Shown here: positions 1 to 6,069 of the stretch, one piece after another | Position numbering within the stretch: the first letter of the stretch is position 1 | Layout: each line of letters opens with the position of its first letter | From: Chitinophagaceae bacterium UBA3430 | GTDB taxonomy: Bacteria; Bacteroidota; Bacteroidia; Chitinophagales; Chitinophagaceae | Assembly: GCA_002378975.1 (NCBI GenBank) | Contig: DFST01000145.1 | Span: 11,690-18,800 of the forward strand | Length of the DNA: 7,111 bases | Reading direction: 5' to 3' | Translations under genes and position numbers: made by a program | Notes under the pieces: model-generated | The model's input: the letters and a program-made list of their open reading frames with translations, nothing else | Told to the model about the DNA's origin: nothing | Databases searched by the model: none

Positions 1-1076
1 CTGTCTTCCACGTTCAAGGCAACGGAAGAACCGGTTGTACCATCCAGCTCCACGCCTACCGGCCAACCCATAATGATAGAGTTGAAAATAGAGATGGCCG
101 TATTGCGGCGAATGTGTGTACCTCCACGGAACAGACTGTTGCCAACATTGGTCAGAGTTGCACGCGGGCCGATCGCAGTAATGTTGCTGAAGATAGCTGA
201 CGTTTTCGGCGTAGCGGTCGTTCCACCGGAGTTATTGTCGCTTTCGAATGCCTCCGAACGAGAAATGTCGGCTAACAAGGAGTCGCGAATGATCAGTCCA
301 AACTGAATCTTTCCACTGAATCCGTTATCGGTATCAAAATCATCGTCCAATGTTTTGTAAGCGATCAGGTATTTACAGTTCACCGAACCACCAAACCACT
401 CATAGGCATCGTCTTTTGCATATGACACCTGTACATTTTCGATGGTCGTTCCATTTCCTACACAGGCCATGGTCAAACTATTGATCTCTTTGTCGGGCTG
501 ATAAGCATATCCGCCATATTCAATGCGTACAAATCTCAGTGTACCGGAGTTGTCGGCAGCATCGGTACCACCGGCCAATCCATCGCCATTTGCATTATCA
601 ACACCGCCTTCCACTTGCAGGGTGTTGGCAGCTCCGTTGAAACTGGTATTGACGGGGGCTTTCCCACAGATCACAATACCGCCCCAATCACCCGATTGCG
701 GATTGGGCGAAGCGGAAGTAAATACGATGGGATCGGTAGGCAATCCGTTCGCCTGCAGCTTGGCGCCGCGGGTGATGATCAACGCAGCTACGTCGGTACC
801 ACTGTATGAACCCTTGATAACCGTGCCGGGTTCAATGGTCATGGTCGCGTTATTGACCATGTACACCAGTCCTTTAAGAATGTATGTATTTTGTTTTTTC
901 AGCACGGTATCGGCACCGATGCGGCCCTGCAGGGTGATCGTCTGTCCGGTGGTTCCACTTCCACTACCGCCGCTGTTCACGATCACGACTTGGATCTCTC
1001 CGTCTGATTCAATTTTGCGGCAACCGCTCCAAGCCAAAGTAGCCAGCGCTGTCAAAAGAAATAAGGACTGTTTCAT
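1..1076 (-). CDS. Putative lipoprotein of unknown function, right-handed beta-helix-like, partial at 3' end
   Basis: The reading frame is open from an ATG at 1076 to the left edge, giving 358 codons with no stop, so the C-terminus is missing. Residues 1-19 form a signal peptide (K2, a hydrophobic stretch at 5-16, then SGC) ending at Cys19, a relaxed lipobox with Trp at -3, so anchoring to a membrane by acylation is likely. A low-complexity Gly/Ser linker follows at 35-44. The body is rich in short beta-strand-like segments and turns (TIEPGTVIKG 80-89, GDWGGIVI 129-136), as in right-handed beta-helix proteins. Acidic, possibly calcium-binding loops are visible: NANGDG 161-166 and DDDFDTDNG 244-252; SEAFESDNN lies at 274-282. 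The set of motifs (DDAYEWFGG, DDDFDTDNGFSG, SEAFESDN) resembles a group of Bacteroidota proteins often encoded beside TonB-dependent receptors, from memory. It starts 27 bases after the receptor stop with no visible promoter of its own, so it is probably co-transcribed. It does not look like SusD. Substrate and activity are unknown. Confidence 0.85.
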   Translation of the reverse strand, partial: MKQSLFLLTALATLAWSGCRKIESDGEIQVVIVNSGGSGSGTTGQTITLQGRIGADTVLKKQNTYILKGLVYMVNNATMTIEPGTVIKGSYSGTDVAALIITRGAKLQANGLPTDPIVFTSASPNPQSGDWGGIVICGKAPVNTSFNGAANTLQVEGGVDNANGDGLAGGTDAADNSGTLRFVRIEYGGYAYQPDKEINSLTMACVGNGTTIENVQVSYAKDDAYEWFGGSVNCKYLIAYKTLDDDFDTDNGFSGKIQFGLIIRDSLLADISRSEAFESDNNSGGTTATPKTSAIFSNITAIGPRATLTNVGNSLFRGGTHIRRNTAISIFNSIIMGWPVGVELDGTTGSSVALNVED

Positions 1077-1103
1077 GATTGGGTGTTTAACTGATAAAAG
1101 TTA

Positions 1104-3893
1104 TTAAAAGGTATAATTGAAGGTTAAGCTGAAGGTCGTGCCGGTACGGCGAGTGAATCGATAGGCATCTTGTGTTTTTTGGAAGGAAACCTTTTCGCCT
1201 ACGTTTTGATAGAAGTATTGGGTGGCATTCAGAAGGTCGGACACATTGAATCGGAATTCACCTTTCTTCTTCAGCACTTTCTTGCTCATTTGAAAATCGA
1301 TCAGATTACGAGGCGCCTCGAGGATGTCGGGAGATCCGGAACCGGCACTGATGTCTCCGACGAGATAGATACGCTCACCAATTCGGTTGTACAGGATGGT
1401 AGCGGTCAATCCTGCTTTTTCAAGATCATACAGCAACCCCAGATTGATCATATAGGGCGACTGACCCTGCAGCGTACGATCAATGCCCAACGCAGCATCT
1501 TTTACCTCACTCTTAATCAGTGAGCCATTCGCCTGAAAGGTGAAATTCTTCAAGGCATCAACCACATCCAATTTCTTGCGGAATTCCGCTTCAACGCCAT
1601 AGGCTGTTGCATTTTTGGCATTTTGATAGCTAAAGGTGCTGGAACCACCGATTCCTTCGTTGAAGAGTTGCTCGATGGGGTTTTCAAATTTTTTATAGAA
1701 AGCACCGATCGTCAACACTTCCCCTGCCCGCGGATACAATTCGTAGCGCAAGTCCAGGTTCGCGATCTTGGTTCGTTTCAACAGCGGATTTCCTTGTACC
1801 GAGGCATTCAGTTCGAAATCATATAAGTTCAAGAAAGCCAGCTCACGCAACTCGGGACGGATGACGGTTTGGGAAGCAGACAGACGCACGTTGGTTTTTG
1901 TGGTCGCTTTCCAAGTTGCATTGATGCCGGGCAGAAAATCCAGCACTTTGGAATAGGTGTGGCGGGGATCCCACGTTTTTACGCTGCCCACCAATTGATC
2001 GTAATGCTCAACACGCAGTCCCCAAACAACGCGAAGTTTCTTGGTGAACTGATTGTCGAACTGTAAAAATCCACCGTTGAGAATGGTGTTGGCCATGTAT
2101 CGGAAGGTGCGGCCCTTGATGGCATCAAATCCAAAGAGGTTATCGGTGCCATTTCCAAAATGAATCGGATCGAATACGCGGTCGGCTGGCAGCAAACGAA
2201 GTCCGGGGTTATCGATCGACAAGTAATTGGCAAATAATTTTGCATCGTACAAACGATCCTTGATCTGAAGCATGTAGCCTCCTTTCACCGTTTGCTTTTG
2301 ACCGAGCCAGTCAAAGGCATAGCTCAGGTCTCCGCCTCCGGTATAGATGTAATCGCTGAGATTCTGATAGATCCTACTTCCACTTTGCTGAGACAGCACA
2401 TTGGAGATCAGCAAACGATAGGGGTCTTGAGAACCCAGTGGTCTGGAATAGGCGATGCGGCGTTGATCGGGAATGTATCCGTCTAGAATGGTAAAGGATC
2501 CATACCAACGAAACTTGAGCGGATTGGTCAGAGTATGATCCCCTTGCAACTGCGTAGTAAAAAAGGTATTCTGCTTGAACGTAAGATCCGAGCCCTGAAG
2601 CTCTTCGTCGCGATTGAACTCGTCTCCTTCCCGTTGGGTAACGGAGTTGCTCGAATTGACATTCAACAACGATTTCAAGGAGATCCGGTTGCGACTGTTG
2701 AGTTGCAAGGCTAAACTTCCAATGGCACCCACAGAAACTTCTTGTTGATATCGAGTATCGTCAAAATTGGAGTTAATGGTAGCAATGTCGTTGGAGATCG
2801 AGTTTGAGCGATTCAGGAGCAAAACCCGACGATTGGTTTTATTATAATTGACCCCCAGAATTCCACCCAACCGTTTACCGAAAACATCGGTTGAAAAGCT
2901 ACCACTGGTTTGAAAAGAGACGTTGTAGGGGGCGGTTCCGGCAACCGGCGCCCAGGCATTGCGCATTTGTTTACCGATCGCCGTTTTGGTAGCCTGCGAG
3001 GAGGTATCGAAAGTGGATTTGCGGGTATAACCAACTGGCAGTGATCGGGTGCCATCGTCAATGCCCAACCAGTCCAACTTTCCACCCGGGTCGCGATAAA
3101 AGGTTTGTCCCACAGTTTGGGAATTCATTCCCGACCCCACTTGAATGTTAAAAGAATTGGTCGAAGGGATGTCTTTGGTATTCACCTGAATTAGCCCACC
3201 GGCCCACTCACCCGGGTACTCCGGAACGAAAGCCTTGTTGATGATCAAGTTATCGATCATGTTGGCGGGAATCAGATCAAAGGAGAACGTTTTTCGGTCG
3301 GGCTCGGTACTGGTGAGGAGGATGCCGTTAAGCATGGCCTGGTTGTATCGATCGGCCAATCCGCGGATCACGATGAATTTTCCTTCTTGCACACTGGCAC
3401 CGGGCGTGCGTTTCAACACTTCACCGGTGTTGCGATCGGGCGAGCGGCGGATGGTCTCTGCAGCGATCACCGAAGCGACTGTATTGGTATTACGCTGAAA
3501 AGTGATCAAGGCATTCACCGATTCTTTTCGGGCCGTAGAGCCTTTGGACGTGATGGTAACCCCTTCCGATACCTTCTCGAGGATCTCCAATACTATGTTC
3601 AGTTCATTCAACTGACCCGCTTTTACTTCCACTTCATCCACCGACTTGGGCTGATAACCGACCGCTGATAGGTTCAGGACATATTTTTGACCTGCCGTTA
3701 AATTCAATACGAATCGTCCTTCAAAATCGGTGATGGCACCGGTGTTGGCCCCTTGAATCTTTATGGAGACTCCACTCAAGGGTTCATTCTTCGAATTGGT
3801 GATCTTACCCGAAAGACGGGCTGTTTGGGCCGACGCCACAACAGATACTAAAAGCAAAAAAGAAGTGAAGAATATTCGTACCAGTTTACACAT
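1104..3893 (-). CDS. TonB-dependent outer-membrane receptor with carboxypeptidase-regulatory-like domain
   Basis: The product is a 929-residue outer-membrane active transporter that would take up a ligand using energy passed on by TonB/ExbBD. Residues 1-22 are a signal peptide (K3, R6, hydrophobic 7-20, cleavage after ASA22). Residues 26-103 form a carboxypeptidase D regulatory-like beta-sandwich, typical of Bacteroidota receptors. A possible TonB box lies near EGVTITS 110-116. The plug spans about 130-240 and contains FIVIRGLADRYNQAMLNG (173-190) and STEPDRKTFSFDLIP (195-209). The rest is a beta-barrel with the SQTVIRPELREL motif and a C-terminal strand ending in Phe (SLTFNYTF), the usual BAM-recognised end. 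Length and ends indicate an intact gene. The ATG at 3893 is preferred over the 15-codon extension to 3938, because the signal peptide begins directly there and the extension would run through the promoter and the first Pho-type repeat. The lipoprotein gene follows after 27 bases. The ligand is not evident. The control region suggests a phosphorus compound, but iron or another substrate cannot be excluded. Confidence 0.95.
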   Translation of the reverse strand: MCKLVRIFFTSFLLLVSVVASAQTARLSGKITNSKNEPLSGVSIKIQGANTGAITDFEGRFVLNLTAGQKYVLNLSAVGYQPKSVDEVEVKAGQLNELNIVLEILEKVSEGVTITSKGSTARKESVNALITFQRNTNTVASVIAAETIRRSPDRNTGEVLKRTPGASVQEGKFIVIRGLADRYNQAMLNGILLTSTEPDRKTFSFDLIPANMIDNLIINKAFVPEYPGEWAGGLIQVNTKDIPSTNSFNIQVGSGMNSQTVGQTFYRDPGGKLDWLGIDDGTRSLPVGYTRKSTFDTSSQATKTAIGKQMRNAWAPVAGTAPYNVSFQTSGSFSTDVFGKRLGGILGVNYNKTNRRVLLLNRSNSISNDIATINSNFDDTRYQQEVSVGAIGSLALQLNSRNRISLKSLLNVNSSNSVTQREGDEFNRDEELQGSDLTFKQNTFFTTQLQGDHTLTNPLKFRWYGSFTILDGYIPDQRRIAYSRPLGSQDPYRLLISNVLSQQSGSRIYQNLSDYIYTGGGDLSYAFDWLGQKQTVKGGYMLQIKDRLYDAKLFANYLSIDNPGLRLLPADRVFDPIHFGNGTDNLFGFDAIKGRTFRYMANTILNGGFLQFDNQFTKKLRVVWGLRVEHYDQLVGSVKTWDPRHTYSKVLDFLPGINATWKATTKTNVRLSASQTVIRPELRELAFLNLYDFELNASVQGNPLLKRTKIANLDLRYELYPRAGEVLTIGAFYKKFENPIEQLFNEGIGGSSTFSYQNAKNATAYGVEAEFRKKLDVVDALKNFTFQANGSLIKSEVKDAALGIDRTLQGQSPYMINLGLLYDLEKAGLTATILYNRIGERIYLVGDISAGSGSPDILEAPRNLIDFQMSKKVLKKKGEFRFNVSDLLNATQYFYQNVGEKVSFQKTQDAYRFTRRTGTTFSLTFNYTF

Positions 3894-3909
3894 AACCCAT
3901 TCGTTTGCG

Positions 3910-3917
3910 CAAAAATG
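3910..3917 (-). promoter_or_regulatory. Candidate -7 element of the receptor promoter
   Basis: The minus strand reads CATTTTTG, matching five of the six fixed positions of the Bacteroidota -7 consensus TAnnTTTG. Transcription would begin a few bases after it, near 3902-3905, giving a leader of only about 10 bases before the ATG at 3893. No TTG is found at the usual -33 distance. Instead the last repeat of the Pho-type array ends 9 bases upstream, which is what a promoter needing an activator would show. The assignment is by pattern only. Confidence 0.5.
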
Positions 3918-3926
3918 AGTGACACC

Positions 3927-3987
3927 TGTTACCGCCACATTAATCCCGGGTTAAGCAATGGTTACCCGATTGTTACGGGAATGTTAC
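3927..3987 (-). promoter_or_regulatory. Putative Pho-box array: six direct repeats with 11-base period
   Basis: Reading the minus strand, hexamers lie at 3987-3982 GTAACA, 3976-3971 GTAACA, 3965-3960 GTAACC, 3954-3949 TTAACC, 3943-3938 TTAATG (degenerate) and 3932-3927 GTAACA. Each is separated by exactly 5 bases, so the period is 11 throughout. On the plus strand the same signal is GTTAC at 3928, 3961, 3972 and 3983, with GTTAA at 3950. Regulators of the OmpR/PhoB winged-helix class bind direct repeats of this period: the E. coli Pho box, the TTAACA-like PhoP box of Bacillus and the cyanobacterial CTTAACCT box. Orientation matches the receptor gene, and the last unit sits just upstream of its candidate -7 element. 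The flanking phosphate transport genes make a PhoB-like regulator the best guess. The repeats are seen directly; the regulator is inferred. Confidence 0.75.
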
Positions 3988-4011
3988 GTGAGACTCGGAG
4001 ACCTGCCGGGC

Positions 4012-4030
4012 AAGTGGAAAGAATCCACTT
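4012..4030. repeat. Perfect 7-bp inverted repeat between the divergent promoters
   Basis: AAGTGGA (4012-4018) and TCCACTT (4024-4030) are exact reverse complements separated by AAGAA. Four T residues run from 4029 to 4032. The position, between the Pho-type array and the plus-strand promoters, suggests a binding site for a dimeric regulator or a small barrier between the two units. The stem is too short and the T-run too weak to call a terminator with confidence, and chance occurrence is possible. Confidence 0.4.
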
Positions 4031-4040
4031 TTACTACCAA

Positions 4041-4072
4041 TTGATAATCAACACCTTAAGCGCATATCTTCG
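4041..4072 (+). promoter_or_regulatory. Candidate distal promoter for the DUF47-PiT unit
   Basis: TTG at 4041-4043 is followed, after 21 bases, by TATCTTCG at 4065-4072, which differs from the Bacteroidota -7 consensus TAnnTTTG at one fixed position. The spacing is within the range usual for -33/-7 pairs in this phylum. Transcription would start near 4078-4080, giving a leader of roughly 85 bases. Of the two plus-strand candidates this one has the better -33 spacing but the weaker -7. Confidence 0.35.
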
Positions 4073-4112
4073 ACATTAAGAAATCATTAATTATTAAAGA
4101 GTTGCCCGGCCC

Positions 4113-4132
4113 ATGTACGGTACCCGGTACAT
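4113..4132. repeat. Inverted repeat overlapping the proximal -7 element
   Basis: ATGTAC (4113-4118) and GTACAT (4127-4132) are exact reverse complements around an 8-base centre that itself contains the palindrome GGTACC. CGGTAC also occurs twice in direct orientation (4118-4123 and 4125-4130). The right arm overlaps the TACATTTG element at 4128-4135, so a protein bound here could block or tune that promoter. The repeat is seen directly; operator function is a guess. Confidence 0.4.
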
Positions 4133-4135
4133 TTG
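4128..4135 (+). promoter_or_regulatory. Candidate proximal -7 element for the DUF47-PiT unit
   Basis: TACATTTG matches every fixed position of the Bacteroidota consensus TAnnTTTG. A TTG at 4102-4104 lies 23 bases upstream, slightly farther than the usual -33 spacing. Transcription would begin around 4141-4143, about 20 bases before the preferred ATG at 4164. If this promoter is real, the ATG at 4113 lies upstream of the transcript and cannot be the start. Confidence 0.45.
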
Positions 4136-4163
4136 TCCGACTAAATTATTTGCGATGTCAGCC

Positions 4164-4805
4164 ATGCAATCCATCCTGAAAATTTTCATGCCCAAAAACC
4201 TCGTATTCTACGAGCTTTTTGAAAAAGTGGCAGCTAATTTATTGATCATGGGCGGGCAGCTTAAACAAGTGGTGGCCGAACCCGATTTCGATAAGCGGGC
4301 CGCCATCATTGCCCAAGTGGAGGATATGGAACATGCCAACGACGACCTGACCCATCAGCTGTTTACGGAACTGGGGCGCAACTTCATCACCCCGTTCGAT
4401 CGGGAAGACATTCACTACTTGGCCACGGCCATGGACGACATCGCCGATTATATTTATTCTTCCGCCAAGAAGATCAATTTCTATCGCGTAAACCCGAACG
4501 ATACGGGGATTCACAAATTCGCGGAACTGATTGAGCAGGGGTGTCATCATGTTCACACGGCAGTGATCGGATTGCGCGATATGAAGAACATGCGTGCCAT
4601 CACGGAATCGCTGGTTCGGATCAACAGCATCGAGAACCAGGCCGACGATGTATTCGACATGAGCATTGAACGCTTATTTGCCCTCGAAGAAGATGCCAAG
4701 GAGGTGATTAAAAAACGAGAGATCTATCAGGTGCTGGAGATTGCCACCGATAAGTGCGAAGATGTAGCCAATGTGATCGAGTCCATCCTCATCAAATACG
4801 CTTAA
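4164..4805 (+). CDS. PhoU-like DUF47 protein, partner of the PiT phosphate permease
   Basis: This is a 213-residue, soluble, probably all-helical protein of the DUF47/PhoU-like family, cytoplasmic and without signal peptide or membrane segment. Family members are commonly encoded beside PiT permeases and are thought to modulate them. PhoU-type acidic metal-binding signatures are visible at VEDMEHAND (52-60), MDDIADY (90-96), IENQADDVFD (156-165) and DKCEDVANVIES (196-207). The length is normal for the family. I chose the ATG at 4164 (MQSILKIFMPKN) because homologues typically begin with a similar short segment before the MPK-like motif. In-frame ATGs at 4155 and 4113 are possible, but the latter precedes a perfect -7 element. 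The stop is 5 bases before the PiT start, so translational coupling is likely. The gene is divergent from the receptor and shares its control region, so Pho-type regulation is possible but not shown. Confidence 0.95.
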   Translation: MQSILKIFMPKNLVFYELFEKVAANLLIMGGQLKQVVAEPDFDKRAAIIAQVEDMEHANDDLTHQLFTELGRNFITPFDREDIHYLATAMDDIADYIYSSAKKINFYRVNPNDTGIHKFAELIEQGCHHVHTAVIGLRDMKNMRAITESLVRINSIENQADDVFDMSIERLFALEEDAKEVIKKREIYQVLEIATDKCEDVANVIESILIKYA

Positions 4806-4810
4806 GCGCC

Positions 4811-6022
4811 ATGACCACCCTGCTCATCGCCATCATCGTCCTGGCGCTGTTATTCGACTACATCAACGGTTTTCACGATGCAGCGAATTCCATTGCTACC
4901 GTTGTTTCCACCAAAGTACTCACCCCTTTTCAGGCGGTTCTTTGGGCGGCCATCTTCAACTCCGTTGCATTCTTCATATTCAAAGACCATGGTGTGGCTG
5001 ATACCGTTGCCAAAACGGTAAAGCCTGCTGAGATCCAAACCAGTAGCATGTTGTGGGTCATCCTCTCCGGATTGATCGCTGCGATTCTTTGGAATCTCCT
5101 CACCTGGTGGTACGGAATCCCCTCCTCTTCCTCCCATACCCTGATTGGCGGATTTGCAGGAGCAGCCATTGCCGCGGGTGGCTGGAATGCCGTCAACTCA
5201 CCCATCATCCTCAAAACCGCCAGCTTTATCGTGCTGGCTCCGCTGGTCGGCATGATCATGGCCTTCCTGATGTCTCTTTGGTTCCTGAACTCCTTTAAAA
5301 AAGACTGGAGCGCCAAGGTTCTACCGATCGCCATTTTACTGGTCGTTTTCTTTTTTCTGCGTCAGAATTTAGAATTTGATCGATCGGTCATCAGCAAACG
5401 AATCGATTATGATGCTTATTGGTTGCAGGTATTGTTCTACGCAAAGAACTTCAAGTGGATTCTGCTGGCTTTCATCCTGACCATCATGGCCATCTTCTCT
5501 CTTTACCTAAATACCCTCAACACCCACAAGGCAAACCAATGGTTCAAGCGCCTGCAGCTGGTCTCCTCCGCTGCGTTCAGCATCGGACATGGTGGCAACG
5601 ACGCCCAAAAAGTGATGGGGATCATCACCGCTGCCTTGATCGCCGGTGGCAGCATTCAGGAATTTCATGAAATGCCAAATTGGGTTCCCATCGCCTGCTA
5701 CCTCGCCATCGGCTTAGGGACTATGAGTGGCGGCTGGAAGATTGTCAAAACCATGGGCACCAAGATTACCAAGGTGACACCATTCGAAGGCGTGGCTGCC
5801 GAAACGGCCGGGGCCCTTACTTTGTTCATAACTGAAGCATTGAAAATTCCCGTTTCCACCACACACACCATCACCGGTTCCATCATGGGCGTAGGGGCCA
5901 CCAAACGTCTGTCGGCCGTGCGCTGGGGCGTGACCTTGAACCTGATCTGGGCCTGGATCCTCACCATTCCCATCAGTGCCTTACTGGCCGGCGGCATCTA
6001 TGCACTGACCCGTTTGTTCTGA
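4811..6022 (+). CDS. pit: PiT-family inorganic phosphate transporter
   Basis: The product is a 403-residue inner-membrane permease importing inorganic phosphate by cotransport with H+ or Na+; the coupling ion cannot be read from the sequence. It shows the inverted duplication of the PiT family. The N-terminal half has NGFHDAANSIATVVSTK (19-35) and IPSSSSHTLIGG (103-114). The C-terminal half has SIGHGGNDAQKVMG (257-270) and IPVSTTHTITGSIMG (346-360). Conserved Asp23/Asn26 and Asn263/Asp264 are present. About ten hydrophobic segments are visible. They are separated by a central, more polar region with charged stretches around residues 160-245, as is usual. The ATG at 4811 is preferred over an upstream in-frame start at 4754: it opens directly into the first membrane helix and lies 5 bases after the DUF47 stop, whereas the longer form would overlap DUF47 and add a polar extension. 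The gene is intact and has the normal length. Confidence 0.97.
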   Translation: MTTLLIAIIVLALLFDYINGFHDAANSIATVVSTKVLTPFQAVLWAAIFNSVAFFIFKDHGVADTVAKTVKPAEIQTSSMLWVILSGLIAAILWNLLTWWYGIPSSSSHTLIGGFAGAAIAAGGWNAVNSPIILKTASFIVLAPLVGMIMAFLMSLWFLNSFKKDWSAKVLPIAILLVVFFFLRQNLEFDRSVISKRIDYDAYWLQVLFYAKNFKWILLAFILTIMAIFSLYLNTLNTHKANQWFKRLQLVSSAAFSIGHGGNDAQKVMGIITAALIAGGSIQEFHEMPNWVPIACYLAIGLGTMSGGWKIVKTMGTKITKVTPFEGVAAETAGALTLFITEALKIPVSTTHTITGSIMGVGATKRLSAVRWGVTLNLIWAWILTIPISALLAGGIYALTRLF

Positions 6023-6069
6023 TCGCACCAGCATTGCAATTATTGACCGATTTTTGCCGGACTCCCACT

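Noticed and set aside
523..1107. Plus-strand open frame of 194 codons
   Set aside because: It is antisense to the lipoprotein gene, whose protein has a signal peptide and coherent motifs; the plus-strand product is compositionally odd and resembles no known protein.
1..3893. SusC/SusD glycan uptake pair
   Set aside because: The lipoprotein has no helical TPR-like SusD features and looks like a beta-helix; the receptor plug differs from typical SusC signatures, and no glycoside hydrolase is nearby.
3894..3938. Extension of the receptor by 15 codons to an ATG at 3938
   Set aside because: The signal peptide begins at the ATG at 3893; the extension would cover the candidate promoter and the first Pho-type repeat.
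4012..4032. Rho-independent terminator
   Set aside because: The stem is only 7 pairs with half A/T content, followed by four T residues, and it lies between two divergent starts where no transcript is expected to end.
4113..4163. Longer DUF47 start at 4113
   Set aside because: The added 17 residues look non-conserved, and a perfect TAnnTTTG element lies within them at 4128-4135; the ATG at 4164 gives the usual family N-terminus.
4754..4810. Longer PiT start overlapping DUF47
   Set aside because: The extension is polar and translates the DUF47 3' end in another frame; the ATG at 4811 leads straight into the first membrane helix.
6049..6056. GATTTTTG as a galE promoter element
   Set aside because: It partly fits TAnnTTTG but has no TTG at an acceptable distance upstream (the nearest ones give 12- or about 32-base spacing).
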